Positions 1-8,876 of a stretch of 64,000 nucleotides of DNA are shown one piece after another. A program made the position numbers and the translations under genes. Under the pieces are notes generated by a model, which was not told where the DNA came from, ran no database searches, and saw only the letters and a list, made by a program, of their open reading frames with translations. Position 1 is the first letter of the stretch. The number at the start of each line of letters is the position of its first letter. Origin of the DNA: Lysobacter sp. BMK333-48F3 (GTDB lineage: Bacteria > Pseudomonadota > Gammaproteobacteria > Xanthomonadales > Xanthomonadaceae); contig NZ_JAIHOO010000001.1 of NCBI RefSeq assembly GCF_019733395.1, positions 5,061,006 to 5,125,005 of the forward strand, written 5' to 3'.

Positions 1-84
1 GACTTGGGGGTTCGCCGTTAGGTCGCTGGCGCGAAAAGCAAAGCGGCGCTTGCGGTGTTTCGGCTTCGGTTCGCGGCGGCGGGG

Positions 85-1140
85 CTACGTCGCTGCGGTT
101 GGCAACAGCAGCATCGCGTCGCCGTAGGAGAAGAACCGATAGCGCTCGGCGATCGCATGCGCGTAGGCGGCGAACATGCGCTCCTTGCCGGCGAAGGCCG
201 AGACCAGCATCAGCAGCGTGCTCTCGGGCAGATGGAAGTTGGTGATCAGGCCGTCGACCGAGCGGATCCGATAGCCCGGCAGGATGAACAAGCGGGTCTC
301 GCCGGCGAAGGGCTGCAGCTCGCCCTCGCCGCTCTGGCCGTCCTCGTGGCGGGTCGCGCTTTCCAGCGCGCGCACCACGGTCGTGCCGACCGCGATCACC
401 CGGCCGCCGGCGGCGCGGGTGCGGCGGATCTGCTCGATCAGGCCGGCGCCGACGTTGAGCCATTCGCTGTGCATCACGTGCTGGTCCAGATGCTCGGCGC
501 GCACCGGCTGGAAGGTGCCGGCGCCGACATGCAGGGTGACGTGGCCGAACTCGACCCCGCGCTCGCTCAGCCGCTGCAGCAGGGCCTGGTCGAAATGCAG
601 GCCGGCGGTGGGCGCGGCGACCGCGCCGACTTCGCGCGCGAACACGGTCTGGTAGCGCTCGGCGTCGTCCTGGCCCGGCTCGCGCTGGATGTACGGCGGC
701 AGCGGCAGGCGGCCGGCGTGCAGCAGCCATTGCTCCAGCGACTCGGGCACGTGGAAGCGCAGGCGGTAGAACTCGCCGTCGCGGCCCAGCACCTCGGCCT
801 CGCCGCCGGCGTCCAGGGCGATGCGCGCGCCGGGCTTGGGCGACTTGCTGACCCCGAGCTGGGCGCGCGCCTCGGACCCGCCGAGCAGGCGCTCGATCAG
901 GATCTCGACCCGGCCGCCGGTGCTCTTCTGCCCGAACAGGCGCGCCGGAATCACCCGGGTGTCGTTGAACACCAGCAGGTCGCCCGGCTGCAGCAGCTCG
1001 GTCAGGTCGCGGAAGCTGCGGTCCTGCAGCGGCGCCGGCTCCGGCGGCACGACCAGCAGGCGGCTGGCCGAGCGTTCGGCCAGCGGGGCCTGGGCGATCA
1101 GCTCGGGCGGGAGTTCGTAATGGAAGTCGGACTTTTTCAA
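85..1140 (-). CDS. queA: S-adenosylmethionine:tRNA ribosyltransferase-isomerase
   Basis: QueA transfers and isomerises the ribosyl group of SAM onto 7-aminomethyl-7-deazaguanine in tRNA, making epoxyqueuosine, the penultimate step of queuosine synthesis. The 351-residue product matches the family along its length: N-terminal SDFHYELPPELIAQ, then GDLLVFNDTRVIPARLFG, GAVAAPTAGLHFD, THLHVGAGTFQPV-like and TNFHLPESTLLMLVSAFAG blocks, ending YRFFSYGDAM. The open frame continues upstream into repeat DNA, so I place the start at a TTG at 1140 that aligns with the family N-terminus; no strong ribosome site precedes it, so the exact start is uncertain. It is the last gene before the left edge on the minus strand, about 510 bp downstream of the desR-like gene with repeats between. 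Confidence 0.95.
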   Translation of the reverse strand: MKKSDFHYELPPELIAQAPLAERSASRLLVVPPEPAPLQDRSFRDLTELLQPGDLLVFNDTRVIPARLFGQKSTGGRVEILIERLLGGSEARAQLGVSKSPKPGARIALDAGGEAEVLGRDGEFYRLRFHVPESLEQWLLHAGRLPLPPYIQREPGQDDAERYQTVFAREVGAVAAPTAGLHFDQALLQRLSERGVEFGHVTLHVGAGTFQPVRAEHLDQHVMHSEWLNVGAGLIEQIRRTRAAGGRVIAVGTTVVRALESATRHEDGQSGEGELQPFAGETRLFILPGYRIRSVDGLITNFHLPESTLLMLVSAFAGKERMFAAYAHAIAERYRFFSYGDAMLLLPTAAT

Positions 1141-1334
1141 AGGAAACCGGAGAGAGTGAGCGCGCAGCGCCGCGGCGGCCGAAGCCCGGCCAACCGGACC
1201 GTGCCGGCCGGAGAGGGGCCGGAGTCGGAACCGGGCAGGACGGAACCGGGCAGGGAGCGGGACATTATCCCGGGTATGGGCGGGATCGCCAAAGGCGGGG
1301 GTCGCAGGTGGGGGCGGCATCCGCAAAAGCAAAA

Positions 1335-1372
1335 GCAAATCCCCCCTGCCCCCCTTTTTCAAAGGGGGGAAC
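1335..1372. repeat. Palindromic CCCCCTTTTTCAAAGGGGG element
   Basis: A C-run/G-run palindrome (CCCCCTTTTTCAAAGGGGGG) preceded by CAAATCCCCCCTG. The reverse complement of this stretch is repeated almost exactly at 29096-29130. It is a dispersed intergenic element able to fold into a hairpin on either strand. No coding function is suggested. Confidence 0.8.
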
Positions 1373-1380
1373 GGCAAAAG

Positions 1381-1560
1381 CTGGGTGCGCGGGCTATTGC
1401 CCCTTTTGGCAAAGGGGGCCAAGGGTAGGAACGGCGAAAACTGAGCGCGCGAGCTATTGCCCCTTTTGGCAAAGGAGGCCAAGGGTGGGAACGGCAAAAG
1501 CTTAGCGCGCGGGCTATTGCCCCCTTTGACAAAGGGGGCCAGCGCCCGGCGCGGGCTGGG
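1381..1560. repeat. Three tandem copies of a 60-bp repeat
   Basis: Units start at 1381, 1441 and 1501, exactly 60 bp apart; the first two are nearly identical and the third diverges after its first 40 bases. Each unit holds GCGCGGGCTATTGCCCC followed by a palindrome of the form CCCCTTTTGGCAAAGGGGGC. The central palindrome is related to the element just upstream, so the array probably grew by duplication of it. It lies between desR and queA on the minus strand, in a 511-bp stretch without a gene. Confidence 0.9.
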
Positions 1561-1585
1561 CCGCTGGACGGCGTCCGGAGCGCGG

Positions 1586-1625
1586 GGGATTTGCTCTTGC
1601 CCCGCTCTTGCCCCGCTCCTGCCTC
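1586..1625. repeat. GGGGGATTTGCTCTTGCC repeat segment
   Basis: This GGGGGATTTGCTCTTGCC segment with following GCTCTTGCC reiterations also occurs at 29122-29160, directly after the second copy of the C-run/G-run palindrome. The two loci therefore share two adjacent modules, though in different relative arrangement. Confidence 0.6.
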
Positions 1626-1651
1626 GCCCCTACCCGACCGCGCCGGCGCCG

Positions 1652-2254
1652 CTACAACCAGCCGTTCTGGCGCGCGCGCCGGTAGGCCTCGATGCGGTTG
1701 CTGCTGTCGAGCTTGCCGATCGCTTCGGACAAGTAGTTGCGCACCGTGCCCTGGCTCAGGTGCAGGCGCTCGCCGATTTCGGCGGTGGACAGGCCCTCGC
1801 CGGCCAGGCGCAGGACCTGGCGCTCGCGCTCGGTCAGCGGGTCTTCGTCGCTCCAGGCCGCCACCGCGAGTTGCGGGTCGATCGCCCGGCCGCCGCGGTG
1901 GACCTGGCGCAGCGCGTCGGCGAGCTGGCCGGCGGGCGCGTCCTTGAGCAGATAGCCGCGCACCCCGGCGTCCATCGCCCGGCGCAGGTAGCCGGCGCGG
2001 CCGAAGGTGGTGACGATCACCACCCGGGTCGGCAGGCCGGAATCGCGCACCCGCAGGGCCAGGTCGATGCCGGTCATGCCGGGCATCTCGATGTCGGTGA
2101 CCAGCAGGTCCGGCTGCACTCGCCGCACCGCCTCCCAGGCGGTGGCGCCGTCGCCGGCCTCGGCCACCACCTCGATGTCCGGCTCCAGGTTCAACAACGC
2201 GGCCAATGCGCCGCGCACCAGGGCCTGATCTTCGGCCAGCAACAATCGGATCAT
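1652..2254 (-). CDS. desR: NarL/LuxR-type response regulator, DesR-like
   Basis: A 200-residue response regulator. The receiver domain (about 1-115) has the acidic pair E8/D9, phosphoacceptor D54 in LLVTDIEMPG, the T82/T83 switch and K104. The LuxR-type helix-turn-helix (about 139-195) carries PLTERERQVLRLAGEGLSTA-like and LSQGTVRNYLSEAIGKL segments. The start codon overlaps the stop of the upstream kinase gene by four bases, so the pair is translationally coupled. The closest family is DesR, which in Bacillus controls fatty-acid desaturase in response to membrane fluidity; that physiological role is inferred from the family, as no desaturase gene is in view. Confidence 0.85.
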   Translation of the reverse strand: MIRLLLAEDQALVRGALAALLNLEPDIEVVAEAGDGATAWEAVRRVQPDLLVTDIEMPGMTGIDLALRVRDSGLPTRVVIVTTFGRAGYLRRAMDAGVRGYLLKDAPAGQLADALRQVHRGGRAIDPQLAVAAWSDEDPLTERERQVLRLAGEGLSTAEIGERLHLSQGTVRNYLSEAIGKLDSSNRIEAYRRARQNGWL

Positions 2255-3438
2255 GCGATACCTCGTTCGAGCAAAGCCGGGCCCTTGTCCTTGGTCGGCG
2301 TCGGCGGCGCCGGCGGCAGCCGCCGCGCCGCGCTCAGCGCCTCGCGCGGCACCAGCAGGCTGAGCCGGGTGCCGCCGCCCTGGGGGCTGTCGATTTCGAC
2401 CACGCCGCCGATCGCGCGCAGGCGCTCGCGCATGCCGGTCAGGCCGTGGCCCTCGGCCGCCACGCCGCCGCGGCCGTCGTCGGCGATGCGCAGCGCGATG
2501 CCGCCGCGCGATTCTTCGGTCAATTCGACCTCGACCCGGCGCGCGCGCGCGTGGCGCAGCACGTTGGTGACCGACTCGCGCAGGGCCAGGGCCAGGGTGG
2601 TCTCGATGTTGCCGGGGATCTCCACCGGCGCCAGGCGATGGTCGAGACTGATCTCGCCGCCGAGCAGGGCCAGCCGCGCCGCCGCCAGCTCGGCCTGCAG
2701 GCCGTTGGCGCGGATGCCGGCGACCGCTTCGCGGACCTGGGTCAGGGCTTCGCGCGAGACCCGCTCGACCTCGCCGATCTGGTCCTGCGCGGCGCGGGCG
2801 TCGTGTTCGATCAGGCGCGCGGCCAGCTGCGACTTCAGCACCACCACCGACAAGGTGTGGCCGAGCAGGTCGTGCAGGTCGCGGCCGATGCGCTCGCGTT
2901 CGGCCAGGCTGGCCAGGCGGCGCACTTCTTCCTGGGTCAGGCGCAGCTCGGCGTTGCGCAACTCGCGCGAACGCGCGGCGAGCACGCCGGCATAGACGAT
3001 CGAGCCGACCAGGACATGGATCAGGAAACCCGACACCGGCATCGCCATCGCCGGCAGGGTCGTGATCATCACGATCCCGAGCACCGCGAACAGCAGCACG
3101 GTCAGGCTGACCCCGCGCCACAGCGGCAGGAAGCTGGCGAGCATGCCGGCGGCGAAGATCAGGTAAGTGCCGCCGCCGGCGCCGAACGGCAGCACCGTGT
3201 AGCCGATCGCCGCCACGCCCAGCACCAGCCACAGGCGCGCCTTGGCGCCGGCGCGGTAGAACGCCCAGTACAACGGCAGGAACACCGCCACCGAGCCGAC
3301 CGCGACCGCCACCACCCACCACGGCAGCACCGGCCAGTAGAACAGCGGCACGAAGACGAAGCTCAGATAGAGCAAGGACGCCAGGTGCCAGCCCAGCAGG
3401 TGTTCCTGTGTGTCCAGCGACGGTCCGGGCAAGCGCAT
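2251..3438 (-). CDS. desK: DesK-family membrane sensor histidine kinase
   Basis: A 395-residue kinase with about four or five membrane segments in residues 15-155, then a HisKA_3 dimerisation helix with RIGRDLHDLLGHTLS (phosphoacceptor H189), and a HATPase domain with the N box around N292 and a DDGRGG G1 box near 320-325. HisKA_3 kinases pair with LuxR-type regulators, as here. No extracellular sensor domain is visible, so the membrane part itself is the likely sensor, as in DesK. The start at 3438 gives a normal-length N-terminus. Four-base overlap with the regulator gene. Confidence 0.88.
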   Translation of the reverse strand: MRLPGPSLDTQEHLLGWHLASLLYLSFVFVPLFYWPVLPWWVVAVAVGSVAVFLPLYWAFYRAGAKARLWLVLGVAAIGYTVLPFGAGGGTYLIFAAGMLASFLPLWRGVSLTVLLFAVLGIVMITTLPAMAMPVSGFLIHVLVGSIVYAGVLAARSRELRNAELRLTQEEVRRLASLAERERIGRDLHDLLGHTLSVVVLKSQLAARLIEHDARAAQDQIGEVERVSREALTQVREAVAGIRANGLQAELAAARLALLGGEISLDHRLAPVEIPGNIETTLALALRESVTNVLRHARARRVEVELTEESRGGIALRIADDGRGGVAAEGHGLTGMRERLRAIGGVVEIDSPQGGGTRLSLLVPREALSAARRLPPAPPTPTKDKGPALLERGIA

Positions 3439-3587
3439 GGTCGTGTCCTACGATGAAGTCGGCATGCGGCCGCGCGAGGGCCGGGCGGGCATCGGCCCGG
3501 CGCGACGGAAGCGGAACGGCGCAAGCGCGCGGTCACCCTCGTGACCGGCGCTGCGGGATCGCTTCAGCGACCGCATGCCGGCGGACT

Positions 3588-5402
3588 TTAACGGAGTTCG
3601 ACCGCGTCGATCTCGAATTCGAACCCGCCCGGGGCGCCGCCGGCGGCGAGGGCGATGCCGCGCAGCTGGCTCAGATCGACATGGGCCATGCCGGCCAGGG
3701 GCACGCTGACCTGCTGCCATTGCCCGGCCTGGGTCGGCACCAGTTGGAAGCCCGGCGTGCCCGGCAGCTCCTTGCCGGAGAACACCAGCACCGAGACCGG
3801 GCGGCCGTCGCCGCGCAGGCGCAGGCTGAGCTCGCGCACCGAACGGGCGTCGGCGGCGGCCATCGGCGCCGGACCCGGCACCAGCATCAGCCCGGCCCAG
3901 GGCTGCGGCAGGCCGGCGACGAGCTCGCCCTTGGCCGCCAGCGCGGTGCCGCCGCCCTGCCCCGCCTGCAGCTGCGATTTGGACTTGCCGCCCATGTAGG
4001 AGTCGTAGGACGCGACCCAGCGCGGACCCGGCTGGCCGGCGTTCCAGGTCGCCACCGCGCCGGGCTGCAGGGTCGGCGCGACGGCGACCCGCTCGACCGG
4101 GTAGCCGTTCTTCCACACCGTGCGGATCGCCCGGGTCGCGGCGATGTCGGCGGTCGGATCGCCTTCGACCAGGACCAGGTCGGCGCGCAGGCCCTTGGCG
4201 ATGCGGCCGCGGTCGCTCAGGCCGAAGCTGCGCGCCGGCAGCGAGGTCGCCGCGCGCAGCGCTTCGATCGGGCTCAGCCCGGCCGCGACCAGCAGCTCCA
4301 GCTCGCCGTGCTGGCTGGCGCCGTGGCTGGTGCCGGGGTTGCCGGCGTCGGTGCCGGCCAGCACCGCGACGCCGGCCTGGTGCAGCAGGCGCACGTTCTC
4401 GCTCGCGTTCTTGGCCTTGTCCGGTTCGACCCGCCAACCGAAGCTGCGCGCCAACTCGTCCTTCTGCGCCGAGGTCAGGAACGGCGCCAGGCGCGCGTCG
4501 GCGATCAGCTGCTTGCCGTTGCCGGCGCCGTAGGCCGAGTGCTCGACGGTCAGGGTCGGCACCACGAACGCGCCGCGGCGCTTGATCGCCGCGACCAGTT
4601 GCGGGTCGTCGAGGCGGTCGGCGTTGATATGGACCAGGCCGTCGGCGCCGGCGTCGATCGCCAGCTTCGCCTCCTCGGCGCGCGAGACGTGGACCACGGC
4701 CAGTTTCTTGCGCGCGTGCGCGGCCTGGATCGCGGCGCGCAGCGAGGCTTCCGACAAGGTGTTCAGGCGCGGCTTGCCCTGCGCGTCGCGCAGTTCCTCC
4801 AGCACCAGCTTGATGTAGTCCGAGCCCTCGTCGATGCGCGCGTCGACGAAGGCCTGCGCCTGCGCCGGGTCGTCCAGGGTCGGAATCGGCACGCCGTACT
4901 GGGTGCCGTGGCCGCCCTTGGCGGTGACCAGGGTACCGGCCGACCACAGGTCGGCGCGGTCGGTGCGGGCGCGGCCGGCGCGTTCGATCTTCGCCGCGGT
5001 CAGCTGGCCGCTGGCGTTGAACATGTCCAGCTCGGTGGTCACGCCGAAACGCAGCGCGTCGTTGCGCGCGCTGCCGAAGCTGTGGGTATGGGCGTCGATC
5101 AGGCCCGGCAGCAGGGTCGCGCCCTGGCCGTCGATCACCGCGGTCCCGGCCGGCACCCGCAGCTTGGCGCCGACTTCGGCGATCAGCCCGTCGCGCACCA
5201 GCACGGTCGCCGACGGCAGCAGCTTGTCGCCGTCGAACACCCGCACCCCGGCGATGGCGAAGCTCGCCGGCGCCTCGCCGGCCGCCGGCTCGGCCCCGGC
5301 GGCCTGGGCCGCCGCCAACGGCGCGGCGGCGAACAGCGCCGCGGCCAACAACCGGGTCTTCAGTCGGCGAAGGGAGGGATGCGTCCGGGCGGGCGAGGAC
5401 AT
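3588..5402 (-). CDS. Exported metal-dependent amidohydrolase with C-terminal extension
   Basis: A 604-residue protein with a signal peptide (LLAAALFAAAPLAAAQA), a small N-terminal beta domain (FAIAGVRVFDGDKLLPSATV) and the amidohydrolase barrel. Metal-ligand motifs are visible: LIDAHTH (H105, H107), a possible carboxylated Lys in YIKLVLEE, HVSRAEEAKL, GLVHINAD and AGTDAGNPGTSHG. This is the imidazolonepropionase/prolidase-like branch of the superfamily. Residues after about 430 form an extra beta-rich domain with WVASYDSYMGGKS, resembling CIA30-like or carbohydrate-binding folds. The substrate cannot be deduced. It probably works in the periplasm. It is transcribed divergently from the aminotransferase gene. 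Confidence 0.8.
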   Translation of the reverse strand: MSSPARTHPSLRRLKTRLLAAALFAAAPLAAAQAAGAEPAAGEAPASFAIAGVRVFDGDKLLPSATVLVRDGLIAEVGAKLRVPAGTAVIDGQGATLLPGLIDAHTHSFGSARNDALRFGVTTELDMFNASGQLTAAKIERAGRARTDRADLWSAGTLVTAKGGHGTQYGVPIPTLDDPAQAQAFVDARIDEGSDYIKLVLEELRDAQGKPRLNTLSEASLRAAIQAAHARKKLAVVHVSRAEEAKLAIDAGADGLVHINADRLDDPQLVAAIKRRGAFVVPTLTVEHSAYGAGNGKQLIADARLAPFLTSAQKDELARSFGWRVEPDKAKNASENVRLLHQAGVAVLAGTDAGNPGTSHGASQHGELELLVAAGLSPIEALRAATSLPARSFGLSDRGRIAKGLRADLVLVEGDPTADIAATRAIRTVWKNGYPVERVAVAPTLQPGAVATWNAGQPGPRWVASYDSYMGGKSKSQLQAGQGGGTALAAKGELVAGLPQPWAGLMLVPGPAPMAAADARSVRELSLRLRGDGRPVSVLVFSGKELPGTPGFQLVPTQAGQWQQVSVPLAGMAHVDLSQLRGIALAAGGAPGGFEFEIDAVELR

Positions 5403-5796
5403 GACGGCGGTCCGATGGGTCCGTGGAAGATGCGCCTACTGTCGGCGCCGGCCGCCGCAGCCGGCAGTGGGCGAAAGCATCGATCGCCGGTGACAAGCGT
5501 CAACCGGTCGCAGGCGGGCCGGCCTGAATCCCCTTGGGGGGGTGGGGGTTATCGCCGCCGCGCGGACATGATAGACTCGATAAATCATTGAAATGAAAAG
5601 AAAAATCGTCAAATAGGGCGGTCTTCACGCAAAATTTTTGCGCGACTTTTCTTCGTTTCGATCCGTTTTAAGGGTGTGCGAGATGGCGCTTGGCAGCCGG
5701 GGGCTGCTGCAACTGCGAAGGTCCGCGCCACGGCGCCGGACCGGTCTCCCACGTAGTCAAGCCTCGGCGGGACGCCGATGATCTTTGGAGATTGAA
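5403..5796 (+). promoter_or_regulatory. AT-rich divergent intergenic region with candidate promoter
   Basis: This 394-bp gap between divergent genes holds an unusually AT-rich patch at about 5565-5670. A possible promoter facing the aminotransferase gene is TTGAAA (5588-5593), a 17-bp spacer and AAATAG (5611-5616). A 7-bp perfect inverted repeat, CGCAAAA-T-TTTTGCG, lies at 5628-5642 just downstream and could be an operator or early-transcript hairpin. The aminotransferase ribosome site GGAG is at 5787-5790. The promoter call is by eye. Confidence 0.4.
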
Positions 5797-7296
5797 ATGA
5801 CCAACCTGCTCGACCAACTCGCGCCGCTGCGCGCCCACGCCGGCAAACGCCGCACCGTCGGCCTGGACGACGACACCCTCGTCCGTTTCGCCGTCACCCA
5901 TCCCGAACTGGGCGAAGCCGTGGCCGCGGCCGCCGCCGAATACGCCCTGATCCGCGAGCTGCACGCCGACCTGCTCGACCTCGACGAGGACGCGCAGATC
6001 CACGCGGTCCAGGCCGGCTACGTCAACTTCTACCCCGACGACGGCGTCAACCCCTATGTCGCCCTGACCGCGCGCGGCCCCTGGGTGGTGACCCTCAAGG
6101 GCGCGGTGCTGCACGACTCCGGCGGCTACGGCATGCTCGGCTTCGGCCACACCCCTTCGGCGGTGATCGCGGCGATGGCCAAGCCGCAGGTGATGGCCAA
6201 CATCATGACCCCCTCGCTGTCGCAGCTGCGCTTCGAGCGCGCCCTGCGCGGGGCCATCGGCACCGCCCGCGGCGGTTGCCCGTACGAGCGCTTCTTCTGC
6301 CTGAACTCCGGCTCGGAGTCGGTCTCGCTGGCCGCGCGCATCGCCGACGTCAACAGCAAGCTGATGACCGACCCCGGCGCCGCGCACGCCGGCCGCACGA
6401 TCAAGCGGGTGGTGGTCAAGGGCAGCTTCCACGGCCGCACCGAGCGTCCGGCGCTGTATTCGGACTCCTCGCGCAAGACCTACCTGCAGCACCTGGCCAG
6501 CTTCCGCGGCGAGGACTCGGTGATCGCGGTCGAGCCTTACGACCTGGACGCGCTCAAGCAGGTGTTCGCCGACGCCGACGCCAACGGCTGGTTCATCGAG
6601 GCGATGTTCCTGGAGCCGGTGATGGGCGAAGGCGACCCCGGCCGCGGCGTGCCGCCGGCGTACTACGCCGCCGCGCGCGAGCTGACCCGCAACCACGGCT
6701 CGCTGCTGCTGGTGGATTCGATCCAGGCCGGCCTGCGCGCCCACGGCGTACTGTCGATCGTCGACTATCCAGGCTTCGAAGGCCTGGACGCGCCGGACAT
6801 GGAGACCTATTCCAAGGCGCTCAACGCCGGCCAGTACCCGCTGTCGGTGCTCGCCGTGGGCGAACGCGCCGCCTCGCTGTACCGCAAGGGCCTGTACGGC
6901 AACACTATGACCAGCAATCCGCGCGCGCTCGACGTCGCCGTCGCCGTGCTCGAACAGGTCACCCCGCAGCTGCGCGCCAACATCCGCGCCCGCGGCGCCG
7001 AGGCGATCGAAAAGCTGGAAAAGCTCAAGGGCGAGCTCGGCGGCCTGATCACCAAGGTCCAGGGCACCGGCCTGCTGTTCTCCTGCGAACTGTCGCCGCA
7101 GTTCAAGTGCTACGGCGCCGGCTCGATCGAAGAGTGGCTGCGCGAGCGCGGCATCGGCGTGATCCACGGCGGCGTCAACTCGCTGCGCTTCACCCCGAAC
7201 TTCACCATCGGCAGCGACGAACTGGAGCTGCTGGTGTCGATGGTCGGCCGCGCCCTGCGCGAAGGCCCGCGCCTGCAGCAGCAGGCGGCGGCCTGA
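5797..7296 (+). CDS. Class III PLP-dependent aminotransferase
   Basis: A 499-residue fold-type I enzyme of the ornithine/acetylornithine aminotransferase class. Visible features are the cofactor phosphate site NSGSESVSLAARIA, SFHGRTERPALYS, the Asp that pairs with the PLP ring in LLVDSIQAGLRAHG (families usually have DEVQ; here it is DSIQ), the Schiff-base lysine in TYSKALNAGQYP (K340) and GLYGNTMTSNPRALDVA. The start is ATG 5797 with GGAG seven bases upstream; an in-frame TTG at 5785 is less likely. The N-terminal about 60 residues are longer than in ArgD. The substrate is unknown, and no arginine or polyamine genes adjoin it. Two small genes follow on the same strand. Confidence 0.85.
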   Translation: MTNLLDQLAPLRAHAGKRRTVGLDDDTLVRFAVTHPELGEAVAAAAAEYALIRELHADLLDLDEDAQIHAVQAGYVNFYPDDGVNPYVALTARGPWVVTLKGAVLHDSGGYGMLGFGHTPSAVIAAMAKPQVMANIMTPSLSQLRFERALRGAIGTARGGCPYERFFCLNSGSESVSLAARIADVNSKLMTDPGAAHAGRTIKRVVVKGSFHGRTERPALYSDSSRKTYLQHLASFRGEDSVIAVEPYDLDALKQVFADADANGWFIEAMFLEPVMGEGDPGRGVPPAYYAAARELTRNHGSLLLVDSIQAGLRAHGVLSIVDYPGFEGLDAPDMETYSKALNAGQYPLSVLAVGERAASLYRKGLYGNTMTSNPRALDVAVAVLEQVTPQLRANIRARGAEAIEKLEKLKGELGGLITKVQGTGLLFSCELSPQFKCYGAGSIEEWLRERGIGVIHGGVNSLRFTPNFTIGSDELELLVSMVGRALREGPRLQQQAAA

Positions 7297-7297
7297 G

Positions 7298-7366
7298 AGC
7301 TAGGAAAGCGAACAGGAGATAGAAGCTGGCGAAAGCCGCTTTCGCTAGCTTCCAACCCCTGTTTTC
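7298..7366. repeat. Palindromic repeat, possible terminator
   Basis: An imperfect inverted repeat directly after the aminotransferase stop: AGCT-g-GCGAAAGC pairs with GCTTTCGC-t-AGCT around 7325-7351, with an outer AACAGG/CCTGTT pair, ending in CCTGTTTTCTATC. It starts with GCTAGGAAA, as does the element at 19666, suggesting a shared repeat family. It may act as a transcription terminator or mRNA-stabilising hairpin. Confidence 0.6.
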
Positions 7367-7403
7367 TATCTACTTGTTGCCTTCCATCTTCGGGAAATCC
7401 GCA

Positions 7404-7646
7404 ATGATTCGTCTGTCCAACAAGGAAACCGGCGCCGACATCGGCGAGATCAGCGAGGAAGAACTGCAGATCCTGGTCGCGGCGCTGGAGGAAGAGAACA
7501 GCAGCGACCAGGACTACTGGATCGACCATGCCGTGGTCGACATGATCGAGATCGATCATCTCAACGCCGGCTCGCTGATCACCGTGCTGCGCGCGGCGAT
7601 CGGCGACAGCGACGGGATCGAGATCCGCTACGTGCGCACGGCCTGA
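7404..7646 (+). CDS. Small acidic conserved hypothetical protein
   Basis: An 80-residue acidic protein (SEEELQILVAALEEENSSD, DHAVVDMIEIDHLNAG). No signal peptide or membrane segment is present. I start it at ATG 7404 rather than an in-frame upstream TTG. It follows the aminotransferase gene after a palindromic repeat and precedes another small gene on the same strand. I do not recognise the family well enough to assign a role. The even amphipathic pattern and codon use like its neighbours support a real gene. Confidence 0.65.
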   Translation: MIRLSNKETGADIGEISEEELQILVAALEEENSSDQDYWIDHAVVDMIEIDHLNAGSLITVLRAAIGDSDGIEIRYVRTA

Positions 7647-7694
7647 GGCCGACGCGCCTGGGCCGCGGCGACGCCGCGGCCCGGCCCGCCCTCC

Positions 7695-8006
7695 ATGACG
7701 CTCGATCTGATCCAGGCCCGGCACGAGCGCGAGGCGTCCACCTCGCGCAAGTCGTTCGCCATCGATCTGCCCTTCCACCAGCAGCTGATGGCCCGGGCGC
7801 TGCCGCACGACGCGTATCCGCTGTTGCTCCGGCTGCGCGACTACTGGTCCGACGCGGCATGGTCGTCCGCCGAACTGCCGGATCTGCAGACGGAACTGAC
7901 CCAGCTGCAGGCCCGGTTCACCGATCCCGCCGATATCCGCCGGCTTTCGCTGTTCCTCGCCCAGGCCGTCGCCGACGGCGACAACCTCTACGCCATCGCC
8001 GACTGA
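7695..8006 (+). CDS. Small hypothetical protein
   Basis: A 103-residue predicted soluble alpha-helical protein (MTLDLIQARHEREASTSRK and a C-terminal LSLFLAQAVADGDNLYAIAD). It lies 48 bp after the preceding small gene, on the same strand, and may be cotranscribed with it. No signal peptide, membrane segment or known motif is seen. Function unknown. Confidence 0.55.
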   Translation: MTLDLIQARHEREASTSRKSFAIDLPFHQQLMARALPHDAYPLLLRLRDYWSDAAWSSAELPDLQTELTQLQARFTDPADIRRLSLFLAQAVADGDNLYAIAD

Positions 8007-8192
8007 GTTCTCCGCGCTTCGCGAACCGGCCGCCGGACGCCTATTGCGCAAACGGCGCAGTACCGGCCTTCGTCCTGGCCCACGGAAGCGAACGCCAGTC
8101 CGCTGCGGCGGCCCGCGCCGCGCTTGCGCCCCGCTCCGCAACCATCAATCCTGTGCGGCAACGACCGCCGCCCGCCACCGTTTGAGGCCGCC

Positions 8193-8828
8193 ATGAAAAT
8201 CGTCGAAGTCCGCCATCCGCTGGTCCAGCACAAGCTCGGCCTGATGCGCCGCGCCGACAACAGCACCAAGTCGTTCCGCGAACTCGCCTCGGAAGTCGCG
8301 ACTCTACTGACCTACGAAGCCACCGCCGACCTGGAGACCGAGGAAGCGGTGGTCGAAGGCTGGGCCGGGCCGGTGACCACGCGCCGGATCAAGGGCGCCA
8401 AGGTCACCCTGGTGCCGATCCTGCGCGCCGGCCTGGGCATGCTGCCGGGCGTGCTGGAACTGATCCCGGCGGCCAAGGTCGGCGTGGTCGGCCTGCAGCG
8501 CGACGAACAGACTCTGCAGCCGGTCGGCTACTACGAAAAACTCACCGGGCGCATGGACGAGCGCACCGCGCTGATCCTCGACCCGATGCTCGCCACCGGC
8601 GGCAGCCTGATCGCCACCGTCGACCTGCTCAAGGCCGCCGGCTGCAAGCGCATCAAGGGCCTGTTCCTGGTCGCCGCGCCGGAAGGCCTGAAAGCGCTGG
8701 AAGCGCGCCATCCGGACGTGGAGGTCTATACCGCCTCGGTCGACGAGCGCCTCAACGAAGTCGGCTACATCCTGCCCGGTCTCGGCGACGCCGGCGACAA
8801 GATCTTCGGCACCAAGCACTACGCCTGA
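8193..8828 (+). CDS. upp: Uracil phosphoribosyltransferase
   Basis: Converts uracil and PRPP to UMP in pyrimidine salvage. The 211-residue protein is the normal length. It starts [19 protein letters not shown] and contains [17 protein letters not shown], the PRPP-binding loop [18 protein letters not shown], and the uracil-binding C-terminal [22 protein letters not shown] 8193 is the family start. It is a single gene in the plus direction, with the convergent TMEM43-like gene after it. Confidence 0.97.
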   Translation: MKIVEVRHPLVQHKLGLMRRADNSTKSFRELASEVATLLTYEATADLETEEAVVEGWAGPVTTRRIKGAKVTLVPILRAGLGMLPGVLELIPAAKVGVVGLQRDEQTLQPVGYYEKLTGRMDERTALILDPMLATGGSLIATVDLLKAAGCKRIKGLFLVAAPEGLKALEARHPDVEVYTASVDERLNEVGYILPGLGDAGDKIFGTKHYA

Positions 8829-8876
8829 GCCGGCCGCGCCGCGGGCACGCGCTCGCGGCGCGCCGCGGATAGCGGA

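Noticed and set aside
1381..1560. CRISPR array
   Set aside because: The 60-bp units are directly tandem without unique spacers, and no cas genes are in the window.
5785..5796. TTG 5785 as start of the aminotransferase
   Set aside because: The GGAG ribosome site would then lie inside the coding sequence; ATG 5797 has the correct spacing.
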